This document shows positions 16,731 to 22,680 of a DNA stretch of 41,438 bases, in pieces. Every line of letters starts with the position of its first letter. Position 1 is the stretch's first letter. Where the stretch lies: contig CAMZGO010000013.1 of the NCBI GenBank assembly GCA_947306425.1, positions 1-41,438 of the forward strand, given 5' to 3'. Under the pieces are notes generated by a model. That model saw nothing but the letters and a program-made list of their open reading frames with translations, searched no databases and was not told the DNA's origin. The stretch comes from an uncultured Elusimicrobia bacterium (GTDB taxonomy: Bacteria; Elusimicrobiota; Elusimicrobia; Elusimicrobiales; Elusimicrobiaceae). The translations under genes were made by a program, and so were the position numbers.

Positions 16731-17396
16731 CTATTTATTTTTATTCCTTATAAACTCATTTGACGTCTGACAATTTATACAGTATCGCGCAAAAGGTAAG
16801 GCTAAAATACGTTTTTTAGGTATTTGGCAGCGGCAATATTCACAAGTACCGTAAATGCCTTTAGATATACGCCTTAATGCTGCTTCAATTTGGTCAAGCA
16901 TTTCGTGTGAACTGTCATTAAGTTCAAAAAGAACTTCTTTCTCTAAACTTTGGGCAGCCATATCAGCTTCATCACCGGTCTCGTTTTCAGGCATTTCGTC
17001 GTTTTTTTTGTTTTTGATACGCTCTAAAATTTCTTTACGCATTTCAAGCAAATGTTTTTCTATTTCCTTGATTTCTTTTTGGGTTAATATATCTTCTTCC
17101 TTTTTTATTTTTGATTTCAAATTTTTTATTACAGGTTTTACTTTCGTTTTTATTTCTTGTTTTACCTTTTTAGAAATTTCTTTTGCTGCTTTTTTTACTA
17201 CTTTTTTAGCGGTTTGTTTTTGCACTTTAATTTTTTTCGTAACACGCTTAACAATCTTTTTTATTTGCTTTTTAACGCTTGCCTTAATTTGTTTTTTGGT
17301 TTGCTTTTTGACCGCTTTTTTAATCTGCTTTTTGACGGTTGTTTTAACTTGTTTTTTGGTTTGCTTTTTCAGTTGTTTTTTTGCTTTCATTTTCAT
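16731..17396 (-). CDS. DksA/TraR-type zinc-finger protein with histone-H1-like lysine-rich N-terminus
   Basis: 221 residues. Residues 1-95 are extremely Lys-rich and contain a 20-residue tandem repeat (10-29 KKQTKKQVKTTVKKQIKKAV and 30-49 KKQTKKQIKASVKKQIKKIV), like bacterial histone H1-type DNA-binding tails. Residues ~100-180 form a coiled coil (TQKEIKEIEKHLLEMRKEIL). The C-terminus is a DksA/TraR C4 zinc finger with Cys 185, 188, 206 and 209 (CEYC...CINC). DksA-type proteins act in the secondary channel of RNA polymerase; the basic tail suggests nucleic-acid or nucleoid binding. TTTTGAGG precedes the start; Met1 or Met3 are both possible. The leader carries a strong hairpin. Confidence 0.85.
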   Translation of the reverse strand: MKMKAKKQLKKQTKKQVKTTVKKQIKKAVKKQTKKQIKASVKKQIKKIVKRVTKKIKVQKQTAKKVVKKAAKEISKKVKQEIKTKVKPVIKNLKSKIKKEEDILTQKEIKEIEKHLLEMRKEILERIKNKKNDEMPENETGDEADMAAQSLEKEVLFELNDSSHEMLDQIEAALRRISKGIYGTCEYCRCQIPKKRILALPFARYCINCQTSNEFIRNKNK

Positions 17397-17425
17397 GATT
17401 CCTCAAAATAAAAATTTTCCCGCAA

Positions 17426-17490
17426 GTAAGCCGAGTTAAAATAACTCGGCCTACTTTGAGAACTCCTCAGGGGGTAATATTGAAGAGTTC
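17426..17490 (-). promoter_or_regulatory. Hairpins in the leader of the zinc-finger gene
   Basis: GTAAGCCGAGTTA (17426-17438) and TAACTCGGCCTAC (17442-17454) form an almost perfect 13-bp stem with a 3-nt loop, about 30 nt upstream of the start codon. Further up, GAACTC/GAGTTC (17460-17465, 17485-17490) can pair. There is no T run, so regulation of the leader or RNA stability is more likely than termination. Confidence 0.45.
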
Positions 17491-17529
17491 ATCGGGGGTA
17501 AACATAGTAAATGATAACTAAATTAAAGG

Positions 17530-17593
17530 TAAATGTCAAATGTTTTTTGGACCTATTTTTATTTGACATTTAACAACAACAAATTGCTATAAT
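17530..17593 (+). promoter_or_regulatory. Glycosyltransferase promoter with an inverted repeat over the -35
   Basis: TAAATGTCAAAT (17530-17541) and ATTTGACATTTA (17561-17572) are perfect inverted repeats; the right arm contains the -35 TTGACA (17563-17568). TGCTATAAT, an extended -10, is at 17586-17593, with a 19-nt spacer. The layout suggests an operator or a folded DNA element over the promoter. Confidence 0.55.
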
Positions 17594-17610
17594 ATTAAAA
17601 AGGTATTGAT

Positions 17611-18393
17611 ATGGGCGAAAATAAAAACCTGTCTCTTTTTGTAATAACAAAAAACTCCGAGGCTATGCTTGGCAATTGCTTACAAAGTGTACAAGGGCTA
17701 GCAGATGAAATTATCGTAGTTGACAGTTTTTCCTCCGACGGAACTATTAAAGTTGCCCAAAAATACGGTGCTAAAACATATCAAAGGGAATTTATAAATT
17801 TCCAAGACCAAAAACAATTTGCTCTTAATAAATGTACCTGCAAATGGGTACTTAATTTGGATGATGACGAAGCCTTATCACCGGAACTCAAAAAAGAAAT
17901 TTCTTTAATTATAAATAAGAAAGTTAAGGCTAAATTGTTTTCCCTTACCGAACAAGTAACTTTTTTAGGGCGTAAAATGAAATATAGTGGCCTTACCGGC
18001 TATACGAAAGAACGTTTTGCTTATAGGGAGGGGGCAAGATATATAGGCGGTCCCGTACATGAAAAACTTTTTAATGACGGACCGATAAAATGTTTAAAAA
18101 ATTATTACTACCATACGCCATATACTTCCATAGAACAGTACTTTGATAAATTTAACCGTTATACGACTTTAGGTGCTCAAAAGTTATTTGAAAGCGGAAG
18201 AAAATTTAATTTTTTCTATCTTTTCCGCCAACCTGTTGATTTTATAAAAATATATATTTTCCGCCGTGCTTTTTTAGACGGTATACAAGGTTTTTTATGG
18301 GCATGGCTGTCTTCGACATACCCGACGGTAAAATATGCAAAACTTTGGTATTTATATTTTAGAAAAAAGAAGGAATTTAGCAATAACAAATAA
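17611..18393 (+). CDS. Family 2 glycosyltransferase (WaaE/KdtX-like)
   Basis: 260 residues. The GT-A fold is shown by LSLFVITKNSEAMLGNCLQS at the N-terminus, EIIVVDSFSSDGT (nucleotide-binding Asp), and NLDDDEALS (DxD metal site). The C-terminal half, with GPVHEKL, YYYHTPYTSIEQYFDKFNRY and FRRAFLDGIQGFLWA, resembles WaaE-type LPS inner-core glucosyltransferases. It is cytoplasmic or peripheral on the inner membrane. It is encoded alone with its own promoter. Donor and acceptor are not determined; an LPS role is inferred from the family. Confidence 0.85.
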   Translation: MGENKNLSLFVITKNSEAMLGNCLQSVQGLADEIIVVDSFSSDGTIKVAQKYGAKTYQREFINFQDQKQFALNKCTCKWVLNLDDDEALSPELKKEISLIINKKVKAKLFSLTEQVTFLGRKMKYSGLTGYTKERFAYREGARYIGGPVHEKLFNDGPIKCLKNYYYHTPYTSIEQYFDKFNRYTTLGAQKLFESGRKFNFFYLFRQPVDFIKIYIFRRAFLDGIQGFLWAWLSSTYPTVKYAKLWYLYFRKKKEFSNNK

Positions 18394-18400
18394 ATTTTTC

Positions 18401-18429
18401 TAGACAATAAAGCAAAAGTTTAATATAAT
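18401..18429 (+). promoter_or_regulatory. Promoter of tRNA-Val(UAC)
   Basis: TAGACA (18401-18406) and TATAAT (18424-18429) are 17 nt apart, upstream of the tRNA. Confidence 0.65.
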
Positions 18430-18462
18430 ATAGAGGAAGGTTTTGGTAATTACAATTTAAAG

Positions 18463-18539
18463 GGGCTGGTAGCTCAACTGGTTAGAGCGTCCGCCTTACA
18501 CGCGGAAGGTTGAAGGTTCGAGTCCTTTCTAGCCCACCA
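18463..18539 (+). tRNA. tRNA-Val (anticodon TAC)
   Basis: Complete cloverleaf: acceptor GGGCTGG/CTAGCCC with one G-T pair, D arm AGCTCAACTGGTTAGAGC, anticodon stem TCCGC/GCGGA with loop CTTACAC (anticodon TAC), T arm GGTTCGAGTCC, and encoded CCA. The other valine tRNA in this window does not encode CCA. Confidence 0.95.
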
Positions 18540-18542
18540 TTT

Positions 18543-18573
18543 AAAAAGGCATCTTTAAAAAGATGCCTTTTTT
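18543..18573 (+). terminator. Terminator of tRNA-Val(UAC)
   Basis: AAAAAGGCATCTTT/AAAGATGCCTTTTTT immediately follows the tRNA: a long stem ending in a T run. Confidence 0.9.
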
Positions 18574-18714
18574 GCTGGGTTGCTTTACAATTTACCGTCG
18601 GTATTTAGGTGCAATTTTTATTAGTTGAGGTCCTAGAGTTGTTTTATATATTGCTAAAAAGCCGCTATTTTAGCCCTTTTTCTCTAACTGCAAATTTCGG
18701 AAGATCCAATAATG

Positions 18715-19380
18715 TTATTCAGATATATTACTTTTTCCTAAATTACATTTTTCACATAATGTTTGTAAATTATCTAAAACAGTTTCTCCACCTTTTGACC
18801 AAGGTTTTTTATGATCTATATGCAATACCACACTAGGATCCTTTGCAGGGGAAGCACCGCAAATACAACATTTAAAATTATCTCTTTGTAAAACTTTAAA
18901 TCTCAAACGTAAATTTATATCTCTTTTAGTTTTATGACCTGGTGCATTTTGCCCTTTATTATTATAACTTGTACCATCTTTAGAATCTTTCATGTAACTA
19001 ACAAAAGCCTTTAATGCTTTGTACCAAGAACCATATTTTCTCAAATATGCTCCACTCGAAATTCTAGATAATGTCTTGTTATTCATATCTCTTCTAGTTG
19101 GCTGTCGCCCCTTACTTACCCATACAGAAGATATATTTAGCATCAACTCATCAACAGTCCAATATTCTTGTCTACATGGGATATCGGCTTGTTTTAATGC
19201 TTTGTTCCAAGACCCAAATCGTCTACTCACTAAAGAACTACTATATTTACCATTCTCATCATAATCTTTCATAGATAAGGATGTAATATTTAATTGTTTA
19301 AATATATCTTTCAGATCTTTCAAAATTTCTTCATCATTGATCTTTTTATTTTTAATATTTAATATAAATTTCATAACCAT
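18715..19380 (-). CDS. HNH endonuclease with homing-endonuclease-associated repeats
   Basis: 221 residues. The N-terminal half carries two repeats of the type seen with homing endonucleases, each ending in a Gly-Ser-Trp turn: RRFGSWNKALKQADI and LRKYGSWYKALKAFVSY; this repeat probably binds DNA. The C-terminal part is an HNH nuclease: FKCCICGASPAKDPSVVLH, then IDHKKPWSKGG, then DNLQTLCEKCN (two CxxC pairs and the catalytic His). It should be a DNA-cutting enzyme of the freestanding homing type. It stands alone, 175 nt downstream of tRNA-Val on the opposite strand, with a weak RBS. Either ATG at the N-terminus (MVM) may start it. Confidence 0.88.
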   Translation of the reverse strand: MVMKFILNIKNKKINDEEILKDLKDIFKQLNITSLSMKDYDENGKYSSSLVSRRFGSWNKALKQADIPCRQEYWTVDELMLNISSVWVSKGRQPTRRDMNNKTLSRISSGAYLRKYGSWYKALKAFVSYMKDSKDGTSYNNKGQNAPGHKTKRDINLRLRFKVLQRDNFKCCICGASPAKDPSVVLHIDHKKPWSKGGETVLDNLQTLCEKCNLGKSNISE

Positions 19381-19405
19381 AAATTACCGTAATAATATTT
19401 TAGCA

Positions 19406-19516
19406 TTATTTCCACATTTTTTCCTGATTAGTAAAATCAACATTACCTTCGGCGAGATTCATTAGTTCGCGTAAGGTCAAATTCCGCGGGTTTTGGTATT
19501 CCAAAATATCTGACAT
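19406..19516 (-). pseudogene. 36-codon remnant or small protein upstream of the HNH gene
   Basis: On the minus strand an ATG frame gives MSDILEYQNPRNLTLRELMN followed by LAEGNVDFTNQEKMWK. The sequence has a protein-like composition and the frame continues a few codons (DDIPHI) upstream to a stop. There is no good ribosome binding site. It reads like the tail of a larger gene that has been lost, or a small protein encoded 25 nt before the HNH endonuclease. Function not recognised. Confidence 0.35.
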
Positions 19517-19615
19517 AATATGGGGGATATCATCCTATAAAAACATTCATGCTTCTTTAGAGAGAAAAGTCAAGTTATATTTGTTTTTGAAAATACAAAA
19601 AAATTTAATAAATAT

Positions 19616-19650
19616 TATTGCTCTCACCAATATTATAGGCGAGAGCAATA
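19616..19650 (-). terminator. Terminator of the subtilase gene
   Basis: TATTGCTCTC (19616-19625) and GAGAGCAATA (19641-19650) form a 10-bp stem downstream of the stop codon, followed on the minus strand by an A/T-rich run with TTTTTTT. Confidence 0.6.
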
Positions 19651-19669
19651 AAAGCAAATATTTACCAGT

Positions 19670-20881
19670 TTAGTTTAAACTATCGATAAGACGTTTAGGA
19701 TTGATAAAATATTTTACCTGATAAGGTTTACCAGTGGAATCTTTTACCGAAACACTATCCGCAGTTTTACGGGCAATAGAAATAAAATCTTCCATCTTTA
19801 AATTAGGTTTTGCTTGTTTTGCTAAAGCGGCCACACCTGCCAAATACGGTACACCCCAACTCAAGCCACCGGATGCATAGTAAGCATAATCACTTTCCCC
19901 TGTTTCACAAGCAGTAATTCTGTAATCAGTAGGTACCTTAATTCGTTCACTCTGTTGAAGGTAGTCCATATCATCATCCTCAAACCAATAAGGGGGGCGG
20001 GTATATGATTTTAAATTGTTCGGATCTGCAAAATATCCATTTCTGCTTACTGTCATCACATCATTTGTTGCTAACACCAAGACATTTTGCTTTTTAGCAT
20101 TTTGCAAGGCAGTTTGAAATTTATCAGAATTATTGTCTCTTTCAGAAAACCCTCTTGAAATAGATATAACCGATATTTTACTTTTTACGGGTAAGGTCTT
20201 ATTCAACTCCAAAATATAATTTATTGCTTCGGCAATTGGGGCTGCATCAAAAATTTCTTCATCATCTTCTATAAATTCAGCCGCTATAAAATATAAATTT
20301 GCACCTGGTGCTACACCTATATTTTTACCGACAGCAATAGAAGATACTGCAGTTCCGTGCATTGTACCTTCCTTTTGTTGAGTAAAATTTTTATAATATT
20401 TAACATTATTCTTATACTCTTGGTGGGAAGATAAGGGCTGATCAATAATAGCCAAACCTACGCCTTTACCTGTAATACCTCTCGCATGCAATTCTTTGAC
20501 ATTTAAACCGGGTGTTTTGCCTATTTTATTTATCTGCTCCAAGTCTAACCAATCAGGCATTGTTGAAGGCCATATTGTTTTACCATTAAAAGAAAGTTTA
20601 TTTATAATATTTTCCGGTAATTCTGTAAAATCTACGTCTGACACATCACAATATCTTATATCTATTTTGGATGAAGTTAAATCATCAAATGCGCTTTCAC
20701 AGCGTTTTTTATCTCTCATGAAATCGGAAGCAGGTTCCAAGTCATCTGAAACATATTCCTCTTTACCGGAAGAAATGCCACTTACTATATCTTGTTTAAT
20801 TTCGTTCATATCAAGATACATTCCGCAAAACAACAAACAAGCAACTAGTATGCAAATAATATAATAATATCTTTTTTTCAT
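19670..20881 (-). CDS. Membrane-anchored subtilisin-like serine protease (S8)
   Basis: 403 residues. A hydrophobic segment at residues 5-22 (YYYIICILVACLLFCGMYLD) is a signal anchor or uncleaved signal, so the protease faces the periplasm. A ~110-residue propeptide-like part follows. The S8 triad is visible: Asp147 in GLAIIDQPL, His175 in MHGTAVSS, Ser341 in GLSWGVPYLAGVAALA, with oxyanion Asn273 in VLVLATND. The serine motif departs from the usual GTSMATPHVAG (Thr to Leu, Met-Ala-Thr to Trp-Gly-Val, His to Tyr). AAGGAG precedes the ATG. Substrate unknown; it is not paired with an obvious partner. Confidence 0.9.
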   Translation of the reverse strand: MKKRYYYIICILVACLLFCGMYLDMNEIKQDIVSGISSGKEEYVSDDLEPASDFMRDKKRCESAFDDLTSSKIDIRYCDVSDVDFTELPENIINKLSFNGKTIWPSTMPDWLDLEQINKIGKTPGLNVKELHARGITGKGVGLAIIDQPLSSHQEYKNNVKYYKNFTQQKEGTMHGTAVSSIAVGKNIGVAPGANLYFIAAEFIEDDEEIFDAAPIAEAINYILELNKTLPVKSKISVISISRGFSERDNNSDKFQTALQNAKKQNVLVLATNDVMTVSRNGYFADPNNLKSYTRPPYWFEDDDMDYLQQSERIKVPTDYRITACETGESDYAYYASGGLSWGVPYLAGVAALAKQAKPNLKMEDFISIARKTADSVSVKDSTGKPYQVKYFINPKRLIDSLN

Positions 20882-20985
20882 TTTACTCTCCTTAATTTAA
20901 TTTTACTAAAAAATTATTGTAAACTAACATTTTTCTTTTATTTACACCTCCTAAATTTAGCCTAATAGAAACCGTGTTATTAACA

Positions 20986-21087
20986 TTGGCACAGTATTTT
21001 GCATTCAGAGAAGACACTCCGTAGCGAGGTATACCGATGTATCCGAGCGGAGGAGTAACGCACTATAAATGCAAAAGACGAAGCCAA
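20986..21087. repeat. Hairpin element with symmetrical ends
   Basis: TTGGC, 6 nt, TTTTGCATT (20986-21005) is mirrored by AATGCAAAA, 6 nt, GCCAA (21068-21087); ACTCC (21016-21020) pairs with GGAGT (21052-21056) inside. The core is GC-richer than its surroundings and holds GGTATACC. It could be a MITE-like or REP-like element; it abuts the terminator of the candidate ncRNA. Confidence 0.45.
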
Positions 21088-21368
21088 TAAAAAACGGCTG
21101 TGATATCCTAGGCAGATCAACGTACCCAAAATATCACAACCGCTAAGCTCCTGCCATTATAAATGGCAGGAACTCTTAAGTAAAACAGCTGGCTCATGAC
21201 TTCCAACTATATTTACTTATTATCGGTTGTTTTTGGAGTTGATCTGTTCCTTAGGTTTTCCCTAAAGAAACATCCTATTTCCTAGGATTCCAAAAACAAT
21301 TAAATCTCTTAAGTCGCTCCACTTTTGCGACTCAATTTACAACTCTCGCACACTCCTTTTACAACTTA
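21088..21368 (-). ncRNA. Candidate structured ncRNA, class not recognised
   Basis: On the minus strand, with an extended -10 (TGCTATAAT, 21375-21383) and an intrinsic terminator, a transcript of about 280 nt is expected. Helices: a 9-bp hairpin 21309-21317/21327-21335; an 11-bp perfect stem TTGTTTTTGGA/TCCAAAAACAA (21227-21237/21289-21299) enclosing two smaller hairpins (21272-21288 and 21246-21271); TAAGTAAA/TTTACTTA (21177-21184/21212-21219) enclosing a 6-bp stem; a 10-bp perfect hairpin 21149-21171; and a 14-bp terminator stem 21093-21106/21131-21144 followed by TTTTTT. A GAGTTG/CAACTC match could form a pseudoknot. I see no motifs of tmRNA, RNase P, SRP, 6S or common riboswitches. Confidence 0.55.
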
Positions 21369-21374
21369 TACTTT

Positions 21375-21383
21375 ATTATAGCA
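21375..21383 (-). promoter_or_regulatory. Extended -10 promoter of the candidate ncRNA
   Basis: TGCTATAAT on the minus strand, within TTTGCTATAAT. There is no recognisable -35 at 16-18 nt. The same extended -10 occurs at 30101-30109 and in similar form at 17586-17593. Confidence 0.5.
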
Positions 21384-21453
21384 AATAATTTAATTTAGGT
21401 TTTTATGATTTGTATATATACTTAATAACTTTTTCATAGTCCTAATAATTTCT

Positions 21454-21472
21454 TCTCCGGCAAAGCCGGAGA
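21454..21472. terminator. Hairpin of uncertain role
   Basis: TCTCCGGC-AAA-GCCGGAGA is an 8-bp perfect stem with a 3-nt loop in an A/T-rich region between the candidate ncRNA and the ferredoxin terminator. Confidence 0.4.
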
Positions 21473-21537
21473 TATTTATTAGCAATTTTGCTGATGTTTA
21501 ATAATAATTAATACTACGAATAATTCTATTAATATAA

Positions 21538-21578
21538 AATACCCCTGCGTGATTAAAATCAAAGCAAGGGTATTTTTA
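21538..21578 (-). terminator. Terminator of the ferredoxin gene
   Basis: On the minus strand ATACCCTTGC pairs with GCAGGGGTAT and is followed by TTTTATA, just after the ferredoxin stop. Confidence 0.75.
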
Positions 21579-21588
21579 TAATCTTTAA

Positions 21589-21765
21589 TTAGTTTTCTTC
21601 TGCAATTGCACTTACTGGGCAAGCACCGGCGCAAGAACCGCAAGAAACGCATTTTGCGGCATCAATTACCCTTTTGCCGTCCTTTTCTGCAATTGCACTC
21701 ATGGGGCAAGAGGCCTCACAAGCGCCGCAATTTACGCAGACATCCGGATTAATCTTATAAGCCAT
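21589..21765 (-). CDS. Ferredoxin with two [4Fe-4S] clusters
   Basis: 58 residues. Two CxxCxxCxxxCP motifs are visible: CVNCGACEASCP and CVSCGSCAGACP, each binding a [4Fe-4S] cluster, in the arrangement of clostridial-type 2[4Fe-4S] ferredoxins. It carries electrons in the cytoplasm for anaerobic redox enzymes such as pyruvate:ferredoxin oxidoreductase or hydrogenase, none of which is in the window. GGAGG lies 6 nt before the ATG. It is the last gene of a minus-strand run and has its own terminator. Its presence fits an anaerobic, fermentative lifestyle. Confidence 0.95.
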   Translation of the reverse strand: MAYKINPDVCVNCGACEASCPMSAIAEKDGKRVIDAAKCVSCGSCAGACPVSAIAEEN

Positions 21766-21792
21766 AAATTTCCTCCTTTCAATATTAAAAAA

Positions 21793-22617
21793 TTACTTCA
21801 CGAAATGTATCAAAGTTGATTTTGCAGGATCCGCACTATCTTTTGCAAAACCTTCAATATAATAACCGTCCTCAGTAATACCAATTTGGAAGCCACTAGG
21901 ACGGAAATATTGCTGCATATCACGCTGAAATTGTACTGCATCACCGCTAATTAAAGCAAGACGCAATAAATCAGAAGTATATACACCATAATTTTGCTTA
22001 TGAAGTTCTTCCAAATAAGCAACTTTTGCAAGCTGCTTATAAGCAGAACTCTTCATAGCTTTATACGGATCATAAATAAAATTATTGTATACAAAGTAAA
22101 CCGAAAGTGAAATTAAAAATGTTCCTACGAAAGAAATAAGCATCATTTCCGTTCCGCTTTTCTCACGTATAGTAACAACTTCGCTCTTTGCAATTAAATC
22201 TTGCAAGGCTAAACGCTTTTTTGAAAATAACACAAAAGCAAAACCAAGACAAAGGGTCAAAATACTTATCAAATAACCGATGGCCCGTAAAAAAGACTGC
22301 CATAAATTTAAATTCTGCTTTGTGCGTCGATCTATAACTTTTATACCAAGTAAAAATTTGCCTATAGTTTGAAATTTACCTGCAGTAAAAACCGTCTCAT
22401 ACAAAACAAAAACAAAAATGCAAATAATAAAATAGGAATTTGTTGAGTTAAAAGAAATATCAAGTAACCCATATAAGAAGGAGGATACAAAAAGCCAAAG
22501 CATAAAGTCAATTAAAAAGGCAATCGCCCTCTCAAAAACAGAAGCAAGAGGAAAATCTTTCACGGCACTATCTTGTATTTTCACTTGTTGCTCTTGCGGT
22601 ACTGATATTTGGTCCAT
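21793..22617 (-). CDS. RDD-family membrane protein with pilin-like C-terminal tail
   Basis: 274 residues from the ATG at 22617, which lies 5-6 nt after GGGAGG; a TTG further upstream would overlap that RBS. Residues ~25-150 are an RDD domain: FERAIAFLIDFMLWLFVSS (Arg, Asp, Asp pattern), GKFLLGIKVIDRRTKQ and FSKKRLALQDLIAKS. A further membrane helix (about 160-185) is followed by ~90 residues resembling the helix-plus-sheet of a pseudopilin: AKVAYLEELHKQNYGVYTSD and FRPSGFQIGITEDGYYIEGF. RDD proteins are poorly characterised membrane proteins; the tail should lie outside the membrane. The fusion reading is from pattern only. Confidence 0.7.
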   Translation of the reverse strand: MDQISVPQEQQVKIQDSAVKDFPLASVFERAIAFLIDFMLWLFVSSFLYGLLDISFNSTNSYFIICIFVFVLYETVFTAGKFQTIGKFLLGIKVIDRRTKQNLNLWQSFLRAIGYLISILTLCLGFAFVLFSKKRLALQDLIAKSEVVTIREKSGTEMMLISFVGTFLISLSVYFVYNNFIYDPYKAMKSSAYKQLAKVAYLEELHKQNYGVYTSDLLRLALISGDAVQFQRDMQQYFRPSGFQIGITEDGYYIEGFAKDSADPAKSTLIHFVK

Positions 22618-22680
22618 TTTAATACCTCCCAAAGCCTGTTAATTTATTATACAAGTTTTTTAGGCATTTTAACATAATTT

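Noticed and set aside
16855-17439. 194-codon plus-strand frame, rich in Phe, Leu and Cys
   Set aside because: It is the antisense shadow of the lysine-rich repeat of the zinc-finger gene.
21088-21368. Assignment of the structured RNA as tmRNA, RNase P, 6S or a cobalamin riboswitch
   Set aside because: The required conserved motifs (tRNA-like 3' end, GAAAGTCC-type core, central bubble layout, full B12 box) are absent; only a loose resemblance to a B12 box (AGTCATGAGCC) was seen.
22615-22632. TTG start for the RDD protein five codons upstream
   Set aside because: That start overlaps the GGGAGG ribosome binding site that serves the ATG at 22617.
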